This document shows, in pieces, positions 1 through 12,187 of a DNA stretch of 64,000 nucleotides. A model generated the notes under the pieces. The model saw nothing but the letters and a program-made list of their open reading frames with translations, did not search any database and had not been told where the DNA came from. Position 1 is the stretch's first letter; each line of letters starts with the position of its first letter. This stretch comes from Hevea brasiliensis (Eukaryota > Streptophyta > Magnoliopsida > Malpighiales > Euphorbiaceae). A program made the position numbers and the translations under genes. Location: assembly GCF_030052815.1 (NCBI RefSeq), contig NC_079496.1:78667652-78731651 (forward strand), written 5' to 3'.

Positions 1-1540
1 TAAGTAAAATAAATTTAATTAATACAAGGATGATGTAAAGGACATCCAAGAATATTTTCATAATTTTTTAGGTTTTTGAAATAATTATTTTGGATTATAG
101 AGGAGTTAGGTTTCCGAGCTGTAGATTAGAGATCTGGACTTAGATTAGGTTTCTTATAGGCCCTAAATGGGCATTGATGATTGATGTTGTGGGTTTGAAG
201 CCTTGTGTGGTGTTGTTATTACTACTTTTGGTTGAGTTTTCTTGCAGAGGGTTAGGTCTAGTTATAGAAGAGACTCAACTGAAATTTCGGCAAAAATCTT
301 ACAAATACATTCTTATTTTCATGGTTTAAATTAATTGGTTAATTTTTATCAGTCAATTAATAGAAGTCAATGTATTTGTATAGGTGATTGGGGCCAGTCG
401 ATTCTTCCTTCTAGCGGGACCAACTGCAATTGAGTTAACTAGTTTGTGAGTAACATATTGGTTATTTTTGTAATTTCAATATTATTTATATACTTGGCAT
501 GCTTATGCATTCTACAAATAATTGCTTATGCATATAATTATTTAAAATATACTATGGGCATTCCTATAATATATTTAATTATTGTTAATTATTTGTGTTT
601 GTTGCCATAAGGATGATTTAGAGCTCTATATGTGATATATTTATGTGGTATATTATGGATATGGATTGGAAGGGTAGTCGTGGGTGGAGCTAGTTTTGCT
701 GGAACTCGGTCCTTATGAATATGGAATGTCAGGGTGAGGCACAGCCTTGAGTTCATCTCGTTGGCCCCCGCACTTGTATTTAAATGAATGTTCGGCTTGA
801 GTTGAGCTCACTGGTAGGATTTGGATTGAAAGAGCTGTATTGGGGATCAACTCTCATATTTTTGCATTTATGTGTTGGGTGCGTGAGTAGTTCCAAATTA
901 TCTTCTTGGGTGAATTTTGGGTGAATTATTTGTTATATGTGTTGGATGTGCATTTCATGGTAGAATTGCATTAGTTTTAGGTAGTTATAGAAATTGCATC
1001 TATAATTAATATCTCAACTTCTTGAGTCGGATGCTCATTCTTGTTTAAAATTTTTTCCCAGGTTATAGTAGGAGCAAGTTTATTTGGGTCTAACCTGTAT
1101 TTTCTCCACAGGTTGTGGTGCTCTTAGTTAGTAATTTTTATTGTGATTATTTATTTATTACTTTATTTATTTATTTATCTATTTGTTTAATTTTTTAGAA
1201 CTCTGTTGTGAGACCAGTGCATAAATATATTGTATTAATTTATGAAAATTAATGGTATTAAATGGTTTGTATGTGTTGGGTGTCCGAGTTGACTTGGATT
1301 TTCCTAGTGTTGGGTGTCAGAGTTGACTTGGATTCTCCTAGTTGTGGATTTCTGATAGTTTTTTTGTTGAGTTAGCCCAAATTAATTTATAATACTTTAT
1401 TTCATTTTGTTTTTGCATGTTGAGCCTTGAAATTGAGTTTGGTCATAGGTTCGGAAGTAGTAAGCTTACCACGGGTTTCGAGGGCCTTATGTTGGCCTAA
1501 GTTCTAGGGTCGGTCTAGCCTATAGAGTTGAGTCATGACA
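1..1540 (+). repeat. Probable decayed 3' part of a long terminal repeat
   Basis: There is no coding frame of note. The stretch reads like the 3' part of a gypsy LTR in plus orientation. A block near 1440-1540 (pattern 'gtttcgagggcctta...gtcggtctagcctatagagttgagtcatgaca') resembles the GGGTCGTGACA-type end common in plant gypsy LTRs, and the composition changes sharply to AT-rich DNA right after it. A 38-40 bp direct duplication (unit around 'gagttgacttggat') lies at about 1275-1345. The 5' end is outside the window and no target duplication could be checked, so this is a family-resemblance call only. Confidence 0.4.
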
Positions 1541-2666
1541 CACATATATGTATGTAAAAAATGCACTAAAATCTCATATATTAAATATACTCAATAATTT
1601 CTCTAATTTAGGATTTTTGGCAAAAAATAATACATATATAGGCAGTTAGGTATCAACAAAAATTTTGTGAAATTTTATCTCTAAATATTAAGTTTTTCTT
1701 ATTTGTATACACAATGAAGTTGGACATCTAAAGAATTTTTGTGCTTAACGTGCATAAAACCACAAAAATTAACCCATTATACCCTAAAATTTATACAATC
1801 AACTTAATACATTTGACTTGTAAATATAAAACAAAAGACACAAAGTAGAAAATTTGATATGCACCATGAAGTGATTGATAATGTGAGACACCATGTAATT
1901 TTAGTATTCTTTCACAATGAATTGCTTAGAGTGAATTGACTCCAAGTAGTAATTTGAAGAAAATTATTAGTGATCGTATAAATAAAAAGGTATAGCATTA
2001 TTTATTGCCATCAAAGAATTATCTTCCATAAGGAAGGAAGTTGCCTTTATGGAGGTGGAAAGTCGGTTATTATTTCTAAGATGAACAATTGAATTTCCAA
2101 AACTAAAATACAAGTCACATTATTTTTAAATGCAACTTGACTCACTTGATAAGCATCCACTACAACTTGCTTTTTATAGCTATTATCATTAAATACCTTA
2201 CTCCAATTATTATATATGTATATAAACATAAAACTTTCATTTTTTTTTAAATAGCATGAATTTATGATTTTTTTTTGTTTAACTATTTTTTATAAGATTG
2301 ATTTTTTTTTTTTAACTTCCACGTGAATTGATTTTTAGAAAACATGAATTTTTGTTTTAATAAAGTCTTTCTTATAAAATTTTATTTTGAATTAAGTAAA
2401 AATTAAATACAAGTAGATAAAGAATTTTAAATTTATAATAACACAAAAAATAATTAAATAATAAAAATTATATAATAGTAAATTGTAAATAATATAAATA
2501 ACGAAGGGTATTTTAGGTAAATTCAATGTTCTCCCTCCCCCTAGCTACATTTATACATTATATAGATATAATGTAGAATTTATCTTAAATTACATAAAAG
2601 TTACCTATATTTATATATAATGTAGAATTTATCCATCTTTTTTAGTTCAATCATAATAATCGAGTG

Positions 2667-2668
<2 letters not shown>
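1541..2668. other. AT-rich intergenic DNA, nothing recognised
   Basis: Very AT-rich sequence with homopolymer T runs near 2240-2310. A short sequence 'ataatgtagaatttatc' occurs twice (about 2567-2585 and 2608-2630). The only frames are short and low-complexity. I see no gene, RNA or element boundary here. Confidence 0.5.
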
Positions 2669-2714
<46 letters not shown>

Positions 2715-2848
2715 GTTAATATATTGTATGTTACCTTATAATAATGACGATTTGTTGTAATATTAATGGGTTAACTATTAAACAAATCGTCATTATTATA
2801 AGATAACTTACAATAAATTAACACACACACACACACATATATATATTC
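2669..2848. repeat. Foldback flanked by AT/AC microsatellites
   Basis: An (AT)n run (2669-2702) followed by (AC)6 (2703-2714) leads into an inverted repeat. The left arm at 2715-2757 pairs with the right arm at 2780-2822, 43 bases each with a few mismatches, around a 22-base spacer. On the far side an (AC)n run is followed by (AT)n (about 2818-2848), so the microsatellites mirror each other too. A third partial copy of the right arm is at about 2922-2961 and a degenerate one near 3303-3345. This fits a small foldback or MITE-like element. No target duplication was identified. Confidence 0.6.
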
Positions 2849-2857
2849 CCAAGAGAG

Positions 2858-3165
2858 TACCATGTGACATTCTCAATTATATGTAAGTTATAAATTATTA
2901 ATAGTTAATCTATTAATATTACAACAAATCGTCATTATTATAAGGTAACTTACAATATATTAATATATATTAATTATATATATTTATATCTATATTATAT
3001 GCAAATAGATTTTAGTTATTTCTATTATGAAATCTTTATTAAAAGTTTGAGAGATAAAAGTATTAAAAATAATATTTAAAATAATTAATAAAAAATTTAA
3101 AAAACTAAATTATTTTTATATATTAAAATTAAAGAAAATATATAAATTAAAATTACTAGCAATTT
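2858..3165. repeat. Tandem duplication, copy 1
   Basis: This unit of roughly 0.31 kb recurs about 0.38 kb downstream. The second copy begins near 3236, is interrupted at 3361 by element A, and resumes at 24546. Shared landmarks are 'atgtaagttataaatta', 'ttacaatat...' and, after the gap, 'tatttctattatg' and 'aaagtttgagagataaaag'. Confidence 0.65.
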
Positions 3166-3235
3166 TCGTCCGACGCGTCATATTTTCTTTTATAGTATTA
3201 TCACATGGCTAATACGTTGGATTCTCTTTTATTGT

Positions 3236-3361
3236 ATTACTACATAGAATTTTCTATTACATGTAAGTTATAAATTATTTAATAGTTACCCTATTAATAT
3301 TATAATAAGTAACCATTATTATAAAGTAACTTACAATATATCAACACATATTAATTACATG
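3236..3361. repeat. Tandem duplication, copy 2, left part (ends at insertion site of A)
   Basis: This is the left part of the second copy. It ends with acatg (3357-3361), which is repeated at 24546-24550 and is the target-site duplication of element A. The right part of the unit continues at 24546-24730. Confidence 0.65.
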
Positions 3362-3727
3362 TGTAACACTCCTCACCTGACTACAGTGTAGTCGAGCAAG
3401 GCGTGCTACATTTGGTGCTGGAGCACCCTAACTTATCTTACTTTATTTCTTTAAAAATTTTGTTCTCGTTATATTTAATATCGATTATTTTTCGACGGAG
3501 AATCTTATAGAGTTTACCCTATTTTATTACCGTTTGACGTGTTTTACTATTCACCTATTTGAAAATTTCAATAATATTTTACAATAAAAATCTGATCAAT
3601 TATTCTCATTATTCACACTTCATTCATATATCTCAATTTCATATTCATTTCCATGCATTTCCATTCATGCACAATTTATATATATAAGTTCTCAAGTTTT
3701 ATTAATTTACATGATTTACAGACTAAT

Positions 3728-6700
3728 TGTCACACCCTACCCCTCTGTAAGGCATAACATGATCCCGTAGTATACCTAATGAATTACCAACTTCATCTAC
3801 TGATAACCCATTAAATACATTACAAGGGATTTTAAAACTTTTCTTACTTCTTTTTACAGTGGTGAGCACAATTTACAGGTGTTAAAAACCTTTTTGAACT
3901 GAAGTGAAACAGCTTACACATTTGGACTATTAGTGACTTCTGTAAAAATTTTGGCAGAGTGCCATCTATATTTTGGATAAAACAGTTCTTCAGAAAACCT
4001 ATAAAAAGCACTTCAATATTTTTCTCAATCTCAACTCCAACAGTTAAACACCACAATATTTTTCTCAACTCAAATCCCCAATAGTTTTTCAAAGACTAAG
4101 ATAAAAGAAATACAGTACAAATTTTACAAGCCAAGATAATTCATAATTTATTTTACAACTTCAATGTACAATTTTAATTTACAACTGCTCAAAACCAAAA
4201 ATAATATATACATACAGTGAACATACATTACAGTACAAAATGCAAAATGTAGTATACTCAATATACCCGATGATCTCTCGCTGAATACACTAGCAAATTT
4301 AGTCTCACGCCTCGTCTGCCTATCTATCTACTGCGACAAGAATGAAAGCTATTCTTTGAGACAATGTCTCAGTGGTGCACAACATTAACCAATTACAACT
4401 TTAAATCACAATTCATAAATCATATAAATGATGGATATGTAAAACCATAATTAAATTCAAGACAATGAATGTCATAAGGAATTTAACACAATATCACAAT
4501 AAATCTCAGTAATCAAAACATGGTTAAATTCAAAAGACAGTGAATGTCAATAAGAATTTAAACTCCAATTTACAAATTATCGAAGCTCATAATAACACAA
4601 TTTAGTCAAATAATTTAAGAATACAGTGTTGTCAATTCATACACAACTTAAGCCATGACACAATTTTCTGATCAATGCCGCGTTGTACACCATGACAAAG
4701 CAATCACAACCCCACTAATTGAAATCAATGAGGAAGGAAGCTAGCTATATAATGAGTACTCATCCGATCTACAACCTCAACTGGTAAACTAAAGAGGGAG
4801 AAAAATAAACGATCACAACCCCTTAAATGGAGAAGGAATGATGTGATACTGTCATGCTAAGTGTGAACACAAAATCAATTCCAAACATTTTATTCAAATG
4901 ATTCGTGAGAATCCAATAAATTTCCAAAGTCATAATTTCATTCACAAAATGGCAACACAATTCATAATTAACTTCAATTTTCATAAATCACACTAAATCA
5001 ATTTTTCCACAGTTTCAAACCATTTACAATGCTTTTCAAGCAATAAGTATCCATTCAAACACATTTCCATAATTGAAAACAATAATATACAAATAGTCAT
5101 AATTTATTTCAATTGAAAAATTCAAAAGAAATAACTGTTGTACACAAACCTCTGATAACTATCTCCTGGCCTTGACTCAGTGTTTCCTTCCCTTTCCCTG
5201 AGTCTTTTCTAACTGAGAAACACAATTTGAGGTGTTTCAGTGCTCATTTAAACTGTCTCTAACGATAATGCTTGATAATTAATTCACTGAATTCTACTAT
5301 TTACTTAGTCAACCTAATATGTCGACCCTCGATGTATTCTAGGTAAATTAGGTTTTAATGTTACTAATATGTCACATTCAATAGTCTTTTAGGGTTGGTA
5401 CATGTTACCAAACTCATTTCCATGTATCTTGCATTTTCTTGCAATTTGCTGGATTCCGGGATACTAGTTTCACCTAGCCGGACGACCTAGTTCCCTCAGT
5501 TTTCGGGTTTCGGTCAAAACTACAAACTTGTATATCTATGTCTTATTGCATGCGGGGCAAAATTTCAGGTCATTCTGAGTTATGTAGACCAAGTTATGGT
5601 CATTTTACTATTGCTGGTCAAAATGCATCAAAATTGGTTACTTTAGGTCATTTTAGGTTCGGCCAGTTTTTAGATCCGAATTTGTGCAAGCTGTTTGACT
5701 TGCTTATGGTCATTTCTGGGCTTTGGTGTCTTCATAAGACTTGTAGATATAGGTCTTAACTATTCATGGTCAAAATGTTAGGTCAATTGGACCTGTTTTG
5801 AGTGAGTTATGGCCTAAACACTAACTACTGCCCAATTGGTCAATTTTCAGGCCTTAATTGCACTAATCCAGATTTGGTCATTTTTCAAGCTACCTTACAA
5901 GCAGAATTTTGGCAAGCTTCCTTCATGAAAGTTGGCACATTTTGTGCCTAGTTTCACCTCCAATTGGTCTCATACCAATTGGAGCTACACACTTAAGGTT
6001 CTAAGCCCAAAACACAAACTGCCCTATTGTATTTTGTTCATACTCATCAAAGGTCACCTTTAACACTTACCAAACTTCACATTCATGCCCATTCTGGTTT
6101 GTACCATAACCTAAACATATTTTCCCACATATTGTTGATCATTTTGGCAGCTTATAATCACATTCAACATACACCATAAGGTGCAGAATTTTTCAAACTC
6201 AATTACAACAATTTAACCACCTATTCATGCTCATTTACATGTCCAACCTCACACCATCACACATATACCCAAGTTGCCATAACAACCATCACAATTCAAC
6301 ATTATTATACCATAATCCAAACATAAAATAACATCCTTATGGTTCACCAAACCAGGCTGCCGATTCATGCATTTACATTCCATTAATTCCCAAGCTTCAA
6401 ATTTCAAATACACATTCACATATACTAAGTATACATCACCCAAATAATTTCCTACACACATAAACATTTAATTAATCCTTTAATCCACCATTTACAAGCA
6501 AAAATAAGCTGTCTTCAAGGAGTTTCCATGGCAGCCAAAAGTACACATCCCCCTTTAAACATCAAACCTCAAAAATCTCTCCATAAATCAAATACCCATA
6601 ACATCCTTACAAACTTTAATAAAACAAAAATCAAAAACACAAACTTACCTATTGATGAGGCTTGTTAAATCTTCACCAAACTCCCTTGATTTTAGTATCT

Positions 6701-7513
6701 ACTTCTTCCTTGTGAGGTGGGGATCAAAATTAGTAAAATGACTTTGGTGTGTGGAGGTGGAAATGATGGAGATTAAGAAGCTTCAAGCAAATCGGCCATG
6801 GAGGATTTTCAAGCTCTTCATTTCAGCATGGGAGGAATGAAGAAGATGAAGTTTTAGTGGAAGTACACCTGCCCACTTAATGTTTAATTTAATCCATAAT
6901 TCTCCACTCACCACAAATTAATTATATTATATGTTTTAAAGTGTTATTTACTCAATTTATATCCTATTTTTGCTATTTACATTATGTACCACTAATTTAA
7001 TTTTTCATGACATTTTCCAAATATAATATCATGTATTTTTAATGGACATTTAGGTCAAAAGACAACTCGGGGTGTCAAATGACCACAATGCCCTGCTCGT
7101 TGCATTCCGATTTTTCAGAATAATCGGTTTTGTCCGTTTTTCGATTTCTCACTTTTCTTTGTACTAATTAATTAATTTTTCTTTAATATTTCTAATGATA
7201 TTTATACTTCAATTGATGTCTCTTTAAGTCCTAAAAACATTTTTCAGGGTTTCTCGCGGTCCAGGGCTAGTCAACGGTCCACGCCGTGACTTCCCGGTGC
7301 GGTCACCCATTGCTAGGGTTCTCGGCTCGCTTAACTTGGTTACATTTCTTTGCTATTATTTTTCCTTTGTTTTTATTGTATTTTCTTTTTTTTGTATTTC
7401 ATTATTTTATGTCTCCTCACTCATATCGAAGTGTAGTTCTAGGCATCTTAGCTGTCCGGACAACAATGGTCACCGGAACAATAGAACGCATTACCAAACA
7501 TAGGGGTGTTACA
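3728..7513 (-). mobile_element. Element B: solo LTR, minus orientation (B/C/D/I Tekay family)
   Basis: A 3786-bp LTR bounded by TGTCACACCC and GGGGTGTTACA, inserted in A. The flanks ctaat (3723-3727) and ctgat (7514-7518) are a 5-bp target duplication with one substitution. The sequence is colinear with the LTRs of D and I, including the TGAGACA/TGTCTCA hairpin (about 4329-4380), the CAATTG hairpin (5959-5983) and the conserved ATGGGT-type block near the 7300 end. No internal region is attached, so it arose by LTR-LTR recombination or is a remnant. Short frames inside it are not conserved proteins. Confidence 0.88.
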
Positions 7514-8106
7514 CTGATTATATAAATTCATAATTTACATGATCTATAAATTAATTACAGTTTCATAATCTATATTTTTAACATACAATTCATAGTTTAC
7601 ATTACAAATGATAACTAATTATAATGTACAAAATACATAATATGATCTATATGGGCCCTATCTACATGCATTGTTGAGGAGGTGACAACCTTTGACACTC
7701 TGCAGATCAGAACTTCAAAATCTCTGTGTAGTATTCGCTGGGCTTTAACTTCAGTACCTGCGCAAGAAAACAAATCCATCGCGCTAAGCATTACTGCTTA
7801 GTGGTGCAATAATATAACAAAGAAATAATATAACAAGTAAAAATAATTGGAGCATATTTTCTATACTCAAGATTTTTACTGGGTTCATATGAAATTTTCC
7901 ATACAATATATTTCCCGTCATTTATGTTGTTCTCTAGAATTACTTCTTTCATAAGTTTACAATAATTATTTATATAATGTATAAATAAATCGAAAATTTA
8001 TACTTATATTCTTATGAAAGTCACATTTGTAATGTTATTTAAGTTATAATTCTTCTACTAGTCTTTTTATCACTTCTATGATACTTTCTAAGTTGTTTAC
8101 AATCAT
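7514..8106 (-). repeat. Segment of LTR A between B and C
   Basis: This remnant of element A lies between two insertions. Its reverse complement aligns with solo LTR E around 45360-45545: the AAGC...GCTT hairpin next to 'gcaccacta', then 'aggtactgaag' and the 'tgtc...cacctc' run. Nothing else is present. Confidence 0.75.
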
Positions 8107-10627
8107 TGTAACACCCCTATGTTCGGTAGTGCATTTTACTGTTCTGGTGACCAATGTCTGTCCGGATAGCTAAAATGCCTAAAACTACATTTAAATATTA
8201 GTGAGGAAACATAAAATAATGAAATACAAGAAAATAAAATACAAGAAAAAAAAAGGAAAAATAATAGCAATGAAATGTAACCAAGTTAAACGAGCCGAGA
8301 ACCATAGCGATGGGTGACTGCAGCGGGAAGTTACGGCGTGGACCGTTGACTAGCCCTAGACCGCGGGGAACCCTGAAAAATATTTTTAGGACTTAAATAA
8401 ACATCTATTAAAGTATAAATGTCCTTAAAAATATCAAAGAAAAATTAATTAATTAGTACAAAGAAAAACGAGAAATCGAAAAAATGACAAAACTCGGTGT
8501 CATCGAAAAATTGGGAATGCAACCCGAATAGAGGCATTGTGGTCATTTGACATCCCGAGTTGCCTTTTGACCTAAATTTCCATTAAAAATAAATGATATT
8601 ACACTTGGAAAATGTCATGAAAAATTAAAGTGGTGGTACATAATCTAAATAGTAAAAGAAAAAAAGGTTAAATGTGGGAAATTGAAAAACTTGGATTAAA
8701 TAAGTAATAATCTTCATTAGTGCTCCACTAACTTCAGCATTTGGACACCTAAAGGGACACTTGGGAGGTGTAGCACTCATCTTCAACCTTAGGAAGAGAA
8801 CCAGCCGAATCCTTTCTCCCAAGGTCCATCCATGGCGTCCACACTCCAAGCTCAAGTTCACCATGTTCTACCCACTTTTTCCATTAGGTTCCTTCACTAA
8901 ACTTGACCACCATACCTTGGGCATTATATTAGGAGTAAGAAAGTTAAGTTTTGGTGAGGTTTTGAAGAACTTCAAAAGTGGTAAGTGAGTGTTTTCAATT
9001 CTTGTTTCATTAAAAGTGTAACCAAGGTTGTGGGTAGTTGATTTATGAAAGAATTTTTGAAGTTTGATGTTTTAATGGAGATGTACATTTTGGTAGCCAT
9101 GGAAATTCAGTATATGTAGTTTGTTTTTACTTGTTTATGGTTGTTTAAGATGTTGTTATTGATGGCAGCATGGATATGTGTATAATGGTTTGGAATTGGG
9201 TATGTAAATGGGGTATGTTCATGTGGTTAAATGGTGTAAATGGACTTTGGAAAATTCTGTGTTATAGTGTGCATATTGAGAATAGTTACAAGCTATCCAA
9301 AATGACCTAAATGTGTTATTAAATGTGTTAATAGTAAGGTGCAAACCAAAATTGGCATGAAGGAAGTAGTTTGGTGAGTGTTGAATATATAATTGGTAAG
9401 TGATGAGAAGTGTGTGGTAGGGTAGTGTGTGTTTTAGCTTAGAACCTTAAGTGTGTGACTCCAATTGGTATGAGTCCAAGTGGAGGTGAAACTAGGCACA
9501 AAATGTGCCAACTTTCATGAAGGAAGCTTATCAAAATTCTGCCTATAAGGTGACTTGAAAAATGACCAAATCCGGATTAGTGACTTGAAAGCCTGAAAAT
9601 TGACCATTTGGGCAGTAGTTAGTGTTTTGACCATAACTTACTCAAAACAGTCCAATTGACTTGAAATTTTTACCATGAATAGTTTAGACATATATCTACA
9701 ATTCTTATGAAGACACCAAAGCCCATAAATGTCCAGAACCAAGCCAAATAGCTTGCACAAGTTCAGGTATCAAAACTGGCCGAACTAAAAGTGACCTAAA
9801 AATGACCTAAAGTTACCATTTTATTGCATTCTGTCCAACATTGGTAAATTGACCATAAGTTGGCCTACACAACTCAGAATGACCTGAAATTTTGCCCCGC
9901 GTGTAATAAGACATAGACCTACAAGTTTGTAGTTTGGACCGAAACCCGAAAATAGAGGGAACTAGGTCGTCCGGCTAGGTCAAAATAGTACACTGAAATC
10001 TGGTAAATTGTAATAAAATGCAATATACTTGGAAATGAAATTGGTAACATATACTAATACTAAAGGGCTATAAAATGTGACATATTGGTAACATTAGAAT
10101 TGACTCACTTAGAGTGCATCAAGGGTCAACATTATAGGTTGACTAATGAAATGAATTGAAGGGAATAGTGCCAAGAAAATTTAAATATTGGATTTTATTA
10201 TTAGAAACAAATTCATTGAGTACTGAAACACTTTAAATTGTGTGTTTCAGTTGAAAAGGATATTGAGAAGCATATTGAGAAGCATAAGGAACACTGAGTC
10301 AAGGCCTAGAGGCGACTCAAACCAGGTTTGTGCACAATAATTTTGATTTCTCATTTTCTACTTAAAAATTTAATTGAACATTATAGTTTTAAATTGTGTC
10401 TATGCACAATAATTTTTATATTCACTGCTTTTACCAGAAAATTTATTTGGAGAAATGAGTTATGAATAATTTTTTATTGTTTTGGGTTTGGGAATTTTAT
10501 TAGAAATTATTGTGTTGCCTACTTTGCAAATGGAAATTTTGAGATAAAATATGATTTGTGGTTTGTATGAAATATCTAAATATTGTGATTTGAAATTGTT
10601 TTGATTCACACTTGGCATGATAATATT

Positions 10628-10729
10628 ACTATTTTCCTCCTCTATTTATGGGGTGAGTGTGACTATTTTCCTCCTCCATTTATGGGGTGAGTGTGACTAT
10701 TTTCCTCCTCCATTTATGGGGTGACTGTG
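10628..10729 (+). repeat. 34-bp tandem repeat, 3 copies, inside LTR C
   Basis: Three head-to-tail 34-bp copies start at 10628, 10662 and 10696, with a core 'ttcctcctccatttatgggg'. Copies 2 and 3 differ at one position. The homologous place in LTRs B, D and I carries a single unit or none, so this expansion is private to C. Confidence 0.85.
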
Positions 10730-10891
10730 ATTATACTCCTCCCTCTTTGACTTGTCAGTCTGAGGTGAGTGTGGATGAGTACTCATTATCTAGCTAGCTT
10801 CCTCCCTCATTGATTTCGATTAGTGGGGTTAGTGTGCCTTGTCGTGGTGTACAACACGGCATGTTCGAAAAAGTTTGTGTCATGACCTAAG

Positions 10892-11126
10892 TTGTGTTAT
10901 TGATTGGTAAAACTGTGTTATTCAGTTATTTGATCAAATTGTGTTATTGATTGGAAAAACTGTGTTATTCAGTTATTTGATCAAATTGTGTTATTGATTG
11001 GCAACATCGTGTTATTTAGTTATCTGATCAAATTGTATTATTGATTGGCAAAACTGTGTTATTCAGTTATTTGATGAATGGTGTCATTGATTGGCAAAAC
11101 TGTGTTATTCAATTGTTTGATCAAAT
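10892..11126 (+). repeat. 47-bp tandem repeat, about 5 copies, inside LTR C
   Basis: Units start at 10892, 10939, 10986, 11033 and about 11080, each carrying 'gtgttattgattgg' and 'ctgtgttattcagttatttg'. The first four are exactly 47 bp. The last is diverged. This is a local satellite-like expansion within the LTR, not seen in B, D or I. Confidence 0.85.
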
Positions 11127-12187
11127 TTGTGTTATATGAACTTTGTAAATTGTGAGATGGAATTGTGAATTATTTGATTTGTAAATTGTCAATAAAAGTT
11201 TTATATATCGCATTTCAAATTGTTATTGTACACCACTGAGTAAATTTTACTCAGCGATAGCTTTTCATTGCTATCACAGGTAGACTGACTGAAAGGGCAG
11301 CAAACTAGGCTGCTTGTACTACATTTTGAGATTTCACCGGGTATATTGAGTATACCATATTTTGTATTTCGTGCTGTAATGTATGTTCACTGTATGTATA
11401 TATTGTTCTTGATTTTGAGCAGTTGTAAATTAAAATTGTACATTGAAGTTGTAAACTAAATTTGTAAATTATTTTGGCTTTTAAAAATTGGGATATATTT
11501 CTTTTATCTCAGCTTTTTAAAACACTAAAAAATTACTATGGATTTGAATTGACAAATGTTGAGAAACTTATTGTGTTGATTGAATATTGGAGTTTGGGGA
11601 TTGAACAATATAGGAAGTGCTTTTTACAGGTTTTTGAAGAACTGTTTTATTCAAAATACAGATGGCACTCTGTCAAAATTTTTACAGAAATTATTAACTC
11701 TTCAAATGTGTTATCTGGTTTCACTTCAGTTAAAAGAAATTTTTAACACCCGTAAATAGTGCTCACCACTGTAAAAAGAAGTAAGAAAAGGTTTAAAATC
11801 CCTTATAGTGTATTTAATGGGTTATCAGTAGACGAAGCTAGTAATTCATTAGGTATACTATGGGATCATGTTATGCTTTACGGAGGGGTAGGGTGTGACA
11901 ATCATTTCGTAATATTTAAAATTTTTATAACTAATTTAATTTATTCCAAATCATTCTAAGGAACAAATTTTTGGATCTAATCTAATTTATTTCAGAACTT
12001 CTTCTCATTTATTTACTTTCTAACATTTTTAATTGCTAATATTCGTAACTTATTTTAATAAATTAGACTGCCCAAGTAACCTACGACAGGCTGACTAAAC
12101 TGGATAACGGGTCGTTGGCACTGGACACCTCGGTGCCTCGAGTTGTCATACCATGGGACGCAGAACGTCAACCACGTATGCAGTCAG

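Larger units (their letters stand above)
8107..11900 (+). mobile_element. Element C: solo LTR, plus orientation (B/C/D/I Tekay family)
   Basis: A 3794-bp LTR from TGTAACACCCCTATG to GGTAGGGTGTGACA, with a perfect target duplication atcat at 8102-8106 and 11901-11905. It lies in A. It is the reverse-oriented counterpart of B, D and I LTRs, with the same start block, the AGCGATGGGT block (about 8305) and the double hairpin (11228-11282). It differs from them by two private tandem expansions (10628-10729 and 10892-11126). No internal coding sequence is present. Confidence 0.92.

Noticed and set aside
2047..2229. Short frames in the AT-rich left flank as small genes
   Set aside because: Low-complexity composition, no domain, no supporting context.
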